From assembly GCA_013397455.1 (NCBI GenBank), contig VYZB01000216.1, positions 579,334 through 643,333 on the forward strand: a stretch of 64,000 bases of DNA, in the 5' to 3' direction. The stretch is from Crotophaga sulcirostris (Eukaryota > Chordata > Aves > Cuculiformes > Crotophagidae). Made by a program: the position numbers and the translations under genes. How positions within the stretch are numbered: position 1 is the first letter of the stretch; each line of letters opens with the position of its first letter. The notes beneath the pieces were generated by a model. That model had not been told where the DNA came from and made no database searches. It saw only the letters and a program-made list of their open reading frames with translations. Shown one piece after another: positions 12,170 through 22,285 of the stretch.

Positions 12170-13419
12170 TTGTATCAAGGAAGAAAGTATACAATAATCC
12201 TGGGTGCAATAATGCAGCTTCTGCAAAATGACCAAGAGATCAGGCCCAGTCAGCATGGATTTAGGAGGGGTAGGTCCTGCCTGACCAACCTGATCTCCTT
12301 TTATGACTACATGACTCACCTAGTGGATGAGAGGAAGGCTGTGGATGTGGTATACCTGGACTTCAGCAAGGCCTTTGACACTGTCTCCCACAGTAGACTC
12401 CTGGAGAAGCTGGTAGCCCGTGGCTTGGACTGGAGCACTCTGTGCTGGGTTAGGAATTGGTTGGATGGCCGAGCCCAGAGAGTGGTGGTGAATGGTGTCT
12501 CATCCAGTTGGCGGCCGGTCACCAGTGGTGTCCCCCAGGGATCAGTGTTGGGCCCGGTCCTGTTTAATATCTTTGTTGATGATCTGGATGAGGGGATTGA
12601 GTCCATCATTAGCAAGTTTGCAGATGATAACAAGCTGCGAGGAAGTGTCAATCTGTTGGAGGGTAGGAGGACCCTACAGAGGGACCTTGACGGACTGGCG
12701 AGATGGGCTGATTCCAACAGGATGAGGTTTAATAAGTCTAAATGCCGGGTGCTACACTTTGGACACAATAACCCCATGCAAAGCTCTAGACTGGGGACAG
12801 AGTGGCTGGAGAGTAGTCAGGCAGAAAGGGACTTGGGAATACTGGTAGATAGGAAACTCACCATGAGTCAGCAGTGTGCCCAAGTGGCCAAGAAGGCCAA
12901 TGGCATCCTGGCCTGCGTCAGAGATAGTGTGGTGAGCAGGACCAGAGAAGTTATCATCCCCTTATAGTCAGCACTGGTTAGGCCACACCTTGAGTACTGT
13001 GTACAGTTCTGGGCCCCTCAGTTTGGGAAAGATGTCAGGGTATTGGAGGGTGTCCAGAGGAGAGCAACTAAGATGGTGAAGGGCCTGGAGCACAAACCAT
13101 ATGAGGAGCGACTGAGGGAGCTGGGGCTGTTTAGCCTGGAGAAGAGGAGGCTCAGGGGAGACCTTATTGCTCTCTACAACTACCTAAAAGGAGGCTGTAG
13201 TCAGGCAGGGGTTGGTCTCTTCACCCAGGTGACCAGTGACAGAACTAGAGGACATGGTCTCAAGCTTCGTTGGGGAAGTTTAGGCTTGATATTAGGAAAA
13301 AATTCTTCAATAAAAGAGTGATTGGTCATTGGAATGCACTGCCCAGGGAGGTGATGGAGTCGCCATCCCTGGAGGTGTTTAAGAGGAGATTGGATGAGGC
13401 ACTGAGTGCCATGGTTTAG
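12170..13419 (+). pseudogene. CR1 ORF2 reverse transcriptase, broken copy
   Basis: This is the C-terminal two-thirds of the CR1 reverse transcriptase. Motifs in order, counting residues from 12170: [10 protein letters not shown] (27-36), [13 protein letters not shown] (62-74, with the first catalytic Asp at residue 64, codon 12359-12361), [13 protein letters not shown] (120-132), and KFADDNKL (149-156, FADD codons 12617-12628, both aspartates kept). The frame is broken by an in-frame TAG at 12965-12967, where relatives have a sense codon in the [19 protein letters not shown] region. It resumes in the same frame to about 13275. A probable one-base deletion at about 13276-13279 then shifts the frame, and the continuation ([22 protein letters not shown]) ends at a TAG at 13417-13419. 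The ATG at 12170 is not a native start; the endonuclease domain and N-terminus are missing. The opposite-strand frames here are shadows. Confidence 0.93.
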
Positions 13420-13490
13420 ATGATGGGTTGGTGTTAGTGTTGGGTTATAGGTTGGACTCGATGATCTCAGAGGTCCTTTCCAACCTTGTA

Positions 13491-13517
13491 ATACTGTGAT
13501 ACTGTGATACTGTGATA
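13491..13517 (+). repeat. CR1 terminal 8-bp tandem repeat (ATACTGTG)n
   Basis: Three full ATACTGTG units plus ATA end the element at 12150-13517. In CR1 the 3'-terminal short repeat is the signal used for priming and template recognition by the encoded reverse transcriptase (family knowledge). Confidence 0.9.
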
Positions 13518-16500
13518 TAGACATTTGAAGGAAAATTGGCTTGATGGGTGATGCAGGTTGACATTGAACTAGATGACTCAGTGGTGAATAAAGATGGGAG
13601 ATGGGATGGGTTTAAAATTAAGGGCTTTAAAAGAGAAGACTAGTAGTTTATAATTACGTGTTTGAACATATCATTTGTTTCTTCTGAATGCTACTGGAAC
13701 TTTTAAATTTGTTCTCTACAAACAACTAAGCTAGTGCAATTTCATTCCCCAAATGCTTGTAGGATGCAAAACAAGCATTGCGAGTACGGCCAAAACAAAT
13801 TTATTGCGAAATGTATCTTGCATAGAAATTTGCTGTACTACATTTTCAGACCTTCATTTGAACATGTACTTTGAGTGACTCTGAATGAATGTCTTGCAAT
13901 TTTATGGTTATTTCCTGGCTCTGCAGACTATTTTTCTTCAAAGTTGAAGTAAAGGATAGTAGACGCTGGATCCCCTCATATTTTCCCACATTCTTAGTGC
14001 AGCATCTATACTCTAAAGTGTCTATACCCTATAATCTATCCCTTTTAGGATGGTTCAAAGTAAATATTCTCTCTGTTTAGGTCATCTTCTCCAGTGTAGT
14101 CCAGTTCAATATAGAGGTTCAGATTTCTTTCTATTAGTATTCATATCTGACTTTGATATATGACAAAGATTATTGCTTTTTTTTTTTTACTTTTCCCATG
14201 ATAAATCAAATGTGGAAATAGACAGTTATTGTATATTAAGGGCTGGTGTTAGCTGTTGAAGACTAGATATCCTAGGGTATCACAAATATTATGTGGCCAG
14301 TTTAACTAAGTCCTTTAATCTATGAAGTATAGCAACTGACTAAAGTCATCCTAAGACAGATACCTATCCACTCAGCTGAACTGTTATTTAGACCCCATTG
14401 TCCATGTTGATGGGCCTTTTACTGATTAGGAGGGGAATCTAGAATCAGAAATCTACAACAGATAGTGTTCTTAGTCTATTCTGCCTGAGGAGGTATTTTG
14501 ACCTAGTGAAAGTAAACCTTTAAAGTTTTCTTTGCCCTCGTCCTATGTTTGCAACCATCCCATCCTGCCCTCAATATACCTCCTTTCCCACACCCTTGAC
14601 CCCCTCAGTATCAAAGACCTGAAAGCAACAGGCAGAGGTAGGTGCCCATTTGTCCCCCAGAGTCCCTTTTGCTTCAAACCAGCCCCTCCAGTACCCTTGT
14701 GACAGGTCTTTCTTGCTTGTTTTCTCACTGATATAAAACTGACCATCTAGGAAAAGATTACTGTACTTTTATTATTGAGAAAATTACAATGGTGTAAGAA
14801 ATTGTGACAGATGAATTAACGTCTGATAAATATTCTGTGAAAGCCATAAAAACAAAAGCAGCATTTTCAACAATGTGTTTAGCATTCCTTGAAGAGATTG
14901 ATAATTTGATTCCCAACCCCCTGGCCCCCTCCAAAAAATTGAATCTCCCACCTTCTGTCAAACAGAACTTAGTCTTTACAGTGACTTTCAAAGCTGCAGG
15001 GTAGTCTTTGTAAATGAATTTCCTTGTTACATGATAAAAATTACACTGCAGTTCTAAAACCTAATTTAGAGTGTATGGACTTTCAACTCCATAAATCATG
15101 AGCGTGTCCTTCAGCTGAAGTGTGCTCACCACTTCTCACAGGCTGTAATATATTACATAACTATAAAAAATATAAGGTGCAGTAACAGACTCTCTTAAAA
15201 ATCAAATTCAAGACAGAGCTTATATATACATATAAAAATCCAGTTTATTGGGATAATACTATGATATAAAACTTGAAATTGAATTAAAATGACTTATGTT
15301 TTCAGATCCTCTTTAGAGGTTGAGATCAGTTAACATGAGAGAGACATTTTAACCTATATAAATGCCACAGTACATGAATACACACCTTTGAAATTGCTGT
15401 CTTTTAACTCTTGCTGATTACAAAGTCTTACTGACCCTTGTCTACCTCATTATTGCCTTTCAATACTGGGGTACAACAGAACAAAAAGTACTAATCATTT
15501 ATTATGATTTATAAGCATCAATATCCTTCCGTAGATTTTCCTTCATTTGGAGAATTTTTTTCCTCGGTGGCTTGCCATTGAGGCATCAAGACTTTTATGG
15601 CCAAATCCAGGGATGTGTATCTGGTTAAAAAATGGGCATTGTTCAAGCTGCACAGTTGTGAAACGGCTGTAAATCATTATCTGTCTATCCAGTAAAACAA
15701 CATGTTTCTTCTTAAAGATGAGCTTCATTCTCAGCCTCTTATTGGTTTGTACAATGTAACTGTTAGAAATAATGGGAAGTCCTGGCTAGTAGTCTAAAAA
15801 TCAGGTTCAATATCTGCTTTTGTTCACTACCCCTTGGTTACAGCAACTGATTCTTTGTTCTCGTCTTTATACTTCCATGCTATATAGTCAGTCTTTCAGT
15901 GTTTCTTTTACTCTTTGTTATTCTTAGCTTAGTGCTTTTGCCCTTTTAATACATTTTTTGTGAGATTGCTGGAATTGTTTTCATTAATATGTAAGTGTTT
16001 GTAGGTATTTCTACCCAAAAGGTGACTAAAAGTTAATTTCTGCATGTACACAACTTGCAGTTCTAAGCTGTGAACAGAATTCATCTGCGTGGGACCCTGC
16101 GTTCTCCTAGATGAAGATTATCTCTGTTGTTATTTGGAGCAATGCCTGAGTGCCTGTGGAATCTATTCAGGGTCTCAAATGAGAACATGTATCTTGAAAT
16201 TGGATAAAACCTAGTCAGTAAGCTTTGAGACGCACGCCAGACGGAGGAATCACAGTGGCTAGGGGGCAATATCTATTTAATGTAGCAATAAAAACTGGTA
16301 GAGAAATTGGTACACCTGCAAAATGTAGGTACCACCAATCTATTGCCAATTAAGCCTTGGGCACACTGGCCAAGGATCACCCTGGAGTGACAAGCTCCAT
16401 GGAGACATGCATGGCTTATTAACTCACCAAATACAGCTATCTGATCTCAAATCCAGAGGTAAGTTAGACTCTTTGTATGTCACTATGATGTGTGCAAGCA

Positions 16501-17192
16501 CTGGGGAATCTTTGCAGTCCAGTGTATTGTGTATTACAGACATATCCAATGCATGTTTAGACTGCTTCTGTGCATACTCTTTCTCCAGCAGTATTCTTTT
16601 ACATAAGTAAACACTATTTCATTTTTTCATTATTGCTTTAAATCTCTTGTCAGAGCTGCAAGAGTGAATTCTACTACAAGATCCAAATATAAGCATATAT
16701 TTTGGGAAAATATAGTCTATGAAATGTATCTAAAAATGAAAGAAATTTAAAACCACAGCTCTTGTATAAAAAAAGCATTCTATTTTAAATAAGTGTTTGC
16801 AGGCAGACTGGAAGAAGGTTCTCTAGTGTTATTTGCTGTATAGCTTACCTGCAAAATCACTGTGCTTGGAGTATGTGTCCTTGTGTCTTCAAGCCACTGA
16901 TTAATTAGTTTTTTACTTTAAACACCTGTATTGCAATAGTCTGCAAATAAATATTTTCTTATATACTGGGTTATTAATTAATATCTCTGTCCCCATCTCC
17001 TGTTACTTCTATGTGCTGACAGGAGTATAATATAATATGTTATGAGTGTATCAAAATTCCCTCCCTAGTCAATGGAGGGAGACAAACACTTTAGAAGGGC
17101 ATTTAATCACATCCCAAGTATTAGAATCCCACTCTGCAATTCAGATACATAAGATAGACTTCCTTTGACCAGAAGCTGACATCAATGTTGTA
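13518..17192. other. Unassigned DNA with second old-repeat copy
   Basis: No gene is recognised. The interval contains copy B of the old repeat (14806-15175). A cluster of CpG dinucleotides lies at about 16088-16245 (for example GAGACGCACGCCAGACGG), which stands out in otherwise CpG-poor DNA. A sequence at 16451-16461 (CCAGAGGTAAGTTAG) is a good match to a 5' splice donor, but no matching acceptor was found upstream. Confidence 0.5.
14806..15175 (+). repeat. Diverged interspersed repeat, copy B
   Basis: This is the partner of copy A at 10718-11115, in the same orientation, about 4.08 kb apart. The conserved anchors are the same, the clearest being CCTTCTGTCAAACAGAA and CTCCATAAATCA. A 66-codon open frame at 14804-15004 overlaps this copy but has no recognisable domain. 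Copy A has no matching frame, so it is not supported as a gene. Confidence 0.5.
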
Positions 17193-17210
17193 CATAGAAT
17201 CATAGAGTCA
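17193..17210 (-). mobile_element. Possible CR1 3'-tail relic, minus strand
   Basis: CATAGAATCATAGAGTCA matches two units of the CR1 3' microsatellite read on the minus strand. The sequence that follows (ACCCACATCTGATCCAGTT) only vaguely resembles a CR1 3' UTR. It may be a heavily decayed insertion or a chance match. Confidence 0.35.
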
Positions 17211-17349
17211 CATACCCACATCTGATCCAGTTGTCTAAATTCTCTGCATTGTCTGTGGTGAAAAACAGGTACTTCTGTTCATCCCAAAGTAGATTTCAAA
17301 TAGGACAGATGAGCTGGGTGTTAAAGATACCTTCTTTTAGCTTGACTGT

Positions 17350-17376
17350 TAAGGGAGGTGCTGGACACCTCCCTTA
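17350..17376. repeat. Perfect 11-bp hairpin with 5-nt loop
   Basis: Arm TAAGGGAGGTG (17350-17360) is followed by loop CTGGA and the exact reverse complement CACCTCCCTTA (17366-17376). No T-run or coding context points to a specific role. Confidence 0.75.
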
Positions 17377-18106
17377 GATGTAGAAATCAATCAATACCTA
17401 ACACAAACACCTTCTATCTTGATTACTAGGAGTACTTGATCTCTTAACCAAACCTAAGCTCCTATCCTTGACATTTCAGCTAAGCAAAATCCAAAATGTA
17501 GGTGAGATTAATCCAGGCTTGTGTGCTTCCCCACCCATGCCTCATATTTGCAGATGTTTATCTATTTAATTACTTGCCTCTAATTCCTGTTGAGCACCTA
17601 TTTAATTGGTATGTTAAAATTCTGCATTCATATTAAAAGTTTCAAAAATACGAGTGGTTCCAATAATTTAGATAACAGTCTAATTTCTAGCTATAAATGT
17701 AGATTATAAAGTACTTTACTCAGAGATATCTCTGTGTTCTTTATACATAAAGCTTCTAGCTGCTGGTTACTCTTCATCCTCCCTCTTCCAAAGAGAACAT
17801 GTTTTCACATCCTTTTCATGCCTTTCCTTTAGACAGAAAGCACATCTTCCTGAAATACTTCTGTGATGAATGTATTCCTTCTGAGCCGTATAACTCTGGA
17901 GAGAAAAAAAAAACAAATAACCGAACAAACAACAAAAAAACAGGTCTCTTTACTTTCCCTTAGATGGTGTTAATTAATGAATGTCACATGGTTCTCCAAT
18001 GTGTCTTACAACATTACTGTCTTTTTTGATTCCCTTGTAATGTTTGCACACTGTGTAAACAATGAAATCAAATCCAGCACATCCAGTAACAGATCACCTA
18101 ATGTAA

Positions 18107-18123
18107 GGGCGGGGGGGGGAGGG
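18107..18123 (+). repeat. G-rich tract, potential quadruplex
   Basis: GGGCGGGGGGGGGAGGG fits the G3+N1-7 quadruplex pattern. More short G-runs follow up to about 18140. This is sequence-composition evidence only. Confidence 0.7.
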
Positions 18124-19094
18124 TGTTTGGAGACAGGGGAGAAGATCTCTTTTATTGCAGCAGCCCTGTTTTATATTACAGCGCCATCTGCCTATGCTGG
18201 ACCTTTGGATGACATCCCACAGTGCAAGCTAAAACAATGATCATTCGGAAAACACTTCAACAGACCAGATAAATAATCAGACCTAAACCAGATGGTGCTG
18301 TGAAAAACAAATAGCTTTTTCTCTACCAGTTTATGAATAATTACTCTTATAATGATTACAAAAAATTGCATACAAAACTTTTGTAATATTAGAAACAAAC
18401 TCTCCCACTGACAAGTGAGGGAACGGGTCACTTTACCTTTTTTGAAAATTAAATATGGTTTGTTCAAACTGTCTTTCTTAAATCACTTTTCCATGAGGTA
18501 ATATTTTCGGTATAAGATAATAAAGTCAATATTAGGCTAGATTCTTTTAAGTTAAAATCACCCACATAGAAGTGGACTCTGCATGCACACATATGTACAA
18601 CTGCTATTGTGGTAACTAACAAAGACATTTTTTACTTTGTATACATACAAATTACTACAGTGTGTGCATTACAAGATACAATATTGCAGATTGTTTGTAT
18701 AAAGGGTTTAATTGACCTCCTAGTGAAAATAAGTGAAGCCACCAAGTTTTCTCAAGTATATAGCAACTACAGAACAATCTGTGCTACATAGCTGGAGGTT
18801 GATCTACTGGGCTACCATTTTTATCTTCTATTTCTTGTACTTAATAAATTTTGGATTTTGCTGTTCTCCCTACCTTAATTGTCTGACAATTTCTCATAAA
18901 TATAGTAAAGTGATAAGTATTTAATATATAATATATTTAGCCCATTTTATATGATAATTAGATATACAGATAGTGTCTTCTCTGCAGTCTAAAAACAGAG
19001 AGGGACATTTTTCCAAATTCTTTTTGATAGAACAGTCCACTAAATACATAAATAAATAAATCCTCATGCTTATTTGCTGTCAAGTAACTTTGCA

Positions 19095-19160
19095 GAGTTG
19101 AGTTATGAGATATAGTTTGATCATTTTGGAGTATTATTACTTTTAGACTTAGCAATTTGG
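19095..19160 (+). repeat. Left arm of a perfect 66-bp inverted repeat
   Basis: The 66 bases starting GAGTTGAGTTATGAG and ending TTAGCAATTTGG are the exact reverse complement of 19892-19957. The match stops abruptly on both sides, with no further similarity in the flanks or in the 731-bp interior. There is no shared flanking duplication (TGCA on the left, CTGA on the right), so a DNA transposon with terminal inverted repeats is not supported. A template-switch duplication or an assembly artefact are the simplest explanations. Confidence 0.95.
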
Positions 19161-19891
19161 CAGTGCTAATATATGATGATCATTTCCAACCTTCTTGCCA
19201 GGAGTTCATGGCAGGTATGAAATTTAAGGGCTAATTTTGTTCTCCTCTCTATTGGCATAAATCAGTAAGAATGCTATTTCATTCAAGGGAGATATAATAG
19301 TGTAAAATTAGATGTTGGTCCTGGTATCAACTTTCACTTCAACAACACTACCAGTATTACTGCTTTATTATTATTGTTGCACTTGATACTGATATTTTGA
19401 CGTTTCTCAAAAAAACAATGACAGGGTTGACATACTACTGTACAAACCATGTACTGGTAGTACACTGTTTTGGAAAACATACTGTCTGCTATCAGTAATC
19501 CTTTGGTTATCATTCTCACCAGTCTGCAACTCAGATTCTCCTGGACAGTCGAAGCACAGTACATCATCTGAACAGACAACTCTAACAAGATTAAGAACCT
19601 AATTTACAATTAGATACCACGTGAGAACATGAAGAGCGAGGAGGGAAAAACCAGGCAAACATGGCAGTAGTGTGACCTTGTCCTTCTACAGTTTAGTAGT
19701 GAGAATGACTTGGTCAACAAAGGCTTTCTGTTGTAAATAAATCATTATCAGCAACCTCCATCTGCCTTCTACTCACTTTACTAATTACTAGAAGGGAAAA
19801 TGCTTGTGCCAAGGTTGGCTTTTTTAACAATAGAAAACAAAGGATTTTCTGTCATCTTCTGCTTTGCCCAGTGTTATTAACTCTCTTTCTT

Positions 19892-19957
19892 CCAAATTGC
19901 TAAGTCTAAAAGTAATAATACTCCAAAATGATCAAACTATATCTCATAACTCAACTC
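19892..19957 (-). repeat. Right arm of a perfect 66-bp inverted repeat
   Basis: This arm starts CCAAATTGCTAAGTC and ends CATAACTCAACTC. It is identical over all 66 bases to the reverse complement of 19095-19160. Such identity is unexpected in this window, where CR1 and the other repeats are clearly decayed, so the duplication is probably recent or technical. Confidence 0.95.
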
Positions 19958-22215
19958 CTGATTAAAGATCACAAAAGCAATGTATTTTATGTTTTAATGT
20001 TGTATTTTTAATTTTATTTCTTCAGTCCTCTCTCCTTCAGCAGGCTGAAAAATCTTAAATGTTATTCTGGCCTTTGCATGCAGTACTGTGAACAGATTGG
20101 TGTTGTCAGGGAATTACATCCAATCTGTGTTGAGCTTTGAAGAGGAATTGTTTATGATTAGGCGATTTATACTTGAAGTGGGCAGAAGATGGCAAGGCCT
20201 ATAATTAGAAGGAGGAAAATTTATCTCCCAACAGCATGTTCCTTCCTCTGAGCAGAGTCCTAGAGTCAGAAAAGGGCAGATGTAAACACACTTCCCCTCC
20301 AAGCTGGCTGATTCTGCACCTGGGTTTGATTGAGTCTGGGTTGTTGCTGCCAGGAACAACAGTTGGACTTCAGCCTGGTTAGGAAAGGCAAGTTCTGTCA
20401 CCACTGTCTTCTTTGCTTAGATTACCTGCTGTGTCTTCTAAAGCATTTAGTTGAACCTCATCTGCCTTTTCTGATCCAGTTGGCCAAGTGTGCATGATCA
20501 AGCTGCAGTACATTACCTGCTTTTGGTTTTGAGCAGCTACAGGTCACTTGAAGAGCTGAAAACAAAAAAGCCCCAAAATAACCATGCCAAACAACATCTG
20601 TCTGAAGCTGAACAAAGAGATATTGTCAGTGCCCCAACTCACTTCCTTAAATCCGTGTAGCTATATCCCACTCATGTTCTTCTGCATGTAACTCAGCCTG
20701 TGTACCAGGAATGTGGTTCTGCCAAAGTGGATGTGCCAGTCCTCAGTAAGGGACAGCGGTTATAAGCTATTCTATGGGTATTACTTATATATTTAGCAGT
20801 CTAGAGAATATGGCAGATACCATGAAAATGGGCTGAAAACTCCTACTTCCAGTCTCTATTATGTGCTAAGTTATCTTGTTTTCTCACTCCCTTATTAGCA
20901 TCTTTGGTTACCTTATGGCTACATTTGGAGGAAAGTTTCTGAAGCCAGCTTCTTTGTACACCCATCCTCCAAGGTCTACTCTACCATCCAGAAGAATCTC
21001 CTAGAGAGAAAACATAAAAAAGAACTTTTGATTACGAGTATGTCCAGTAAGTCCACTTAATTACATTTCTTGGAGCAACCCGACTATACAGCAGTTTATT
21101 TTTACTGCCCATTTTAAATATCTGAATAACAATTCGTAAAGTTCAGAAGTTAGCTCAGCCGAAGTTTTGAAGTGTTAAAATTGCCTTTTGACTGTAAAAT
21201 CACCTCCAGCTAAATGCATTCTTTTGTTAAACAGGAAATGAAAGAATAATTGGAAACTAAGAAGTTTTTAATTTGGACATTAGTTGTTTTGTTTTATTTT
21301 TCCCATCCAGGAAGCTCTATCATGTTGATCTTTTTGTATTTCTCCAACCTTGAGAATTTTTTTTTAATATATTAGGAGATATTTAAGAATTAAGAGAAAG
21401 TTGTATACTGCCAGATTAAAACTCCATATGTAAAAAACCCTAGCTAGCATGAATACCTCTAGCCTATAAGATTTCCCAGCCAAGCCCAAGTTACTGTCAT
21501 CCATGAAGCTATTAAGAAAAAAAGGGGGGAAGTTACATGGTATTTTGCTATTAAGGTAATAACCTTATGTACCTCTACTAACCTTTTTTTTCCAACAAAC
21601 GCTTTTTTTTCCAGCCCCTTTTTAATCATTTTTTTTCAGTGTTCCTCCTCCCCCAGTTTCTCATAGAACTCACATATTGTAATTAGTTTCTATAGCTCAT
21701 AAAGAATTCTCTTTAGGATGTGTTATGGTCTCCTAGGCATAAAAGGAGATTGTATTCCATTATGAACTATTAGAGAACACAACACAACTATTTACAGTGT
21801 CTTCAGCCTCCCCATGCTCTGCAGTAGGAAAGAGCTCCCTGAAGTTAGTGGACCTCTGTATGTGACCAGAAGGTCTAGTCCAGGAGTGCTGTTAGCGCTC
21901 CTTGAGTCTGAAGAAACAAAATAAATGGTTTTACAGAGACTACAAGCTTCAATAAGCTGGGAAAGGACAGGTTATTTATTAAATATGTACCTTTAGAAAG
22001 GTTGCTGATATTCTTTCTATGTAATAGGAAGATAGAAAGTGAAGAAAGGAAACAATATAGTTAATACGGTGGCAAGTCAACAAGAGCTGAACAAAAACAG
22101 TCTATATCTCAGGAACACAGGTGAGGAGAAAACAGAGAGAAAGTAATAGTAGAATTGTTTCAGGAAAGATGGCACTGAGAACTTGAATTTATTTGCAAAA
22201 TATCTTCAGCGATTT

Positions 22216-22285
22216 AAACAAAACCAAAACAAGCAAAAAAGCCAAACCAACCAAACAAACAAACTCCCAAAACACCAAAAAAGGA
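22216..22285. repeat. A/C-rich low-complexity tract
   Basis: The tract has repeated AAACAAAACC, CCAAACAAAC and CAAAACACC-type words with very few T or G bases. It is simple sequence with no coding potential; the reverse-strand frame across it is a shadow. Confidence 0.7.

Larger units (their letters stand above)
12150..13517 (+). mobile_element. CR1 LINE, 5'-truncated, with intact 3' end
   Basis: This is the longest CR1 copy in the window. It begins inside the reverse transcriptase region of ORF2 and runs through the ORF2 C-terminus, the 3' UTR (GGTTGGACTCGATGATCTC, then CCTTTCCAACC) and a terminal tandem repeat of ATACTGTG (about 3.3 units, 13491-13517). The homology start near 12150-12175 is approximate because the first few codons are degraded. 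CR1 inserts by target-primed reverse transcription and is usually 5'-truncated, as here. The body is clearly richer in G+C than the flanking DNA. The same 3' end, with two differences over about 55 bases, recurs at 34251-34306, so both belong to one subfamily. Confidence 0.96.

Noticed and set aside
12316..12777. 153-codon minus-strand open frame
   Set aside because: Antisense shadow of the CR1 reverse transcriptase frame, which has clear motifs on the plus strand.
13201..13524. 107-codon minus-strand open frame with Tyr/Ser-rich start
   Set aside because: Antisense to the CR1 ORF2 end and its 8-bp tail; the SISQYHSITV start is a translation of the ATACTGTG repeat.
19095..19957. Reading the 66-bp inverted repeat as terminal repeats of a DNA transposon
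   Set aside because: No flanking target duplication, no transposase-like frame in the 731-bp interior, and arm boundaries that lack typical terminal motifs.
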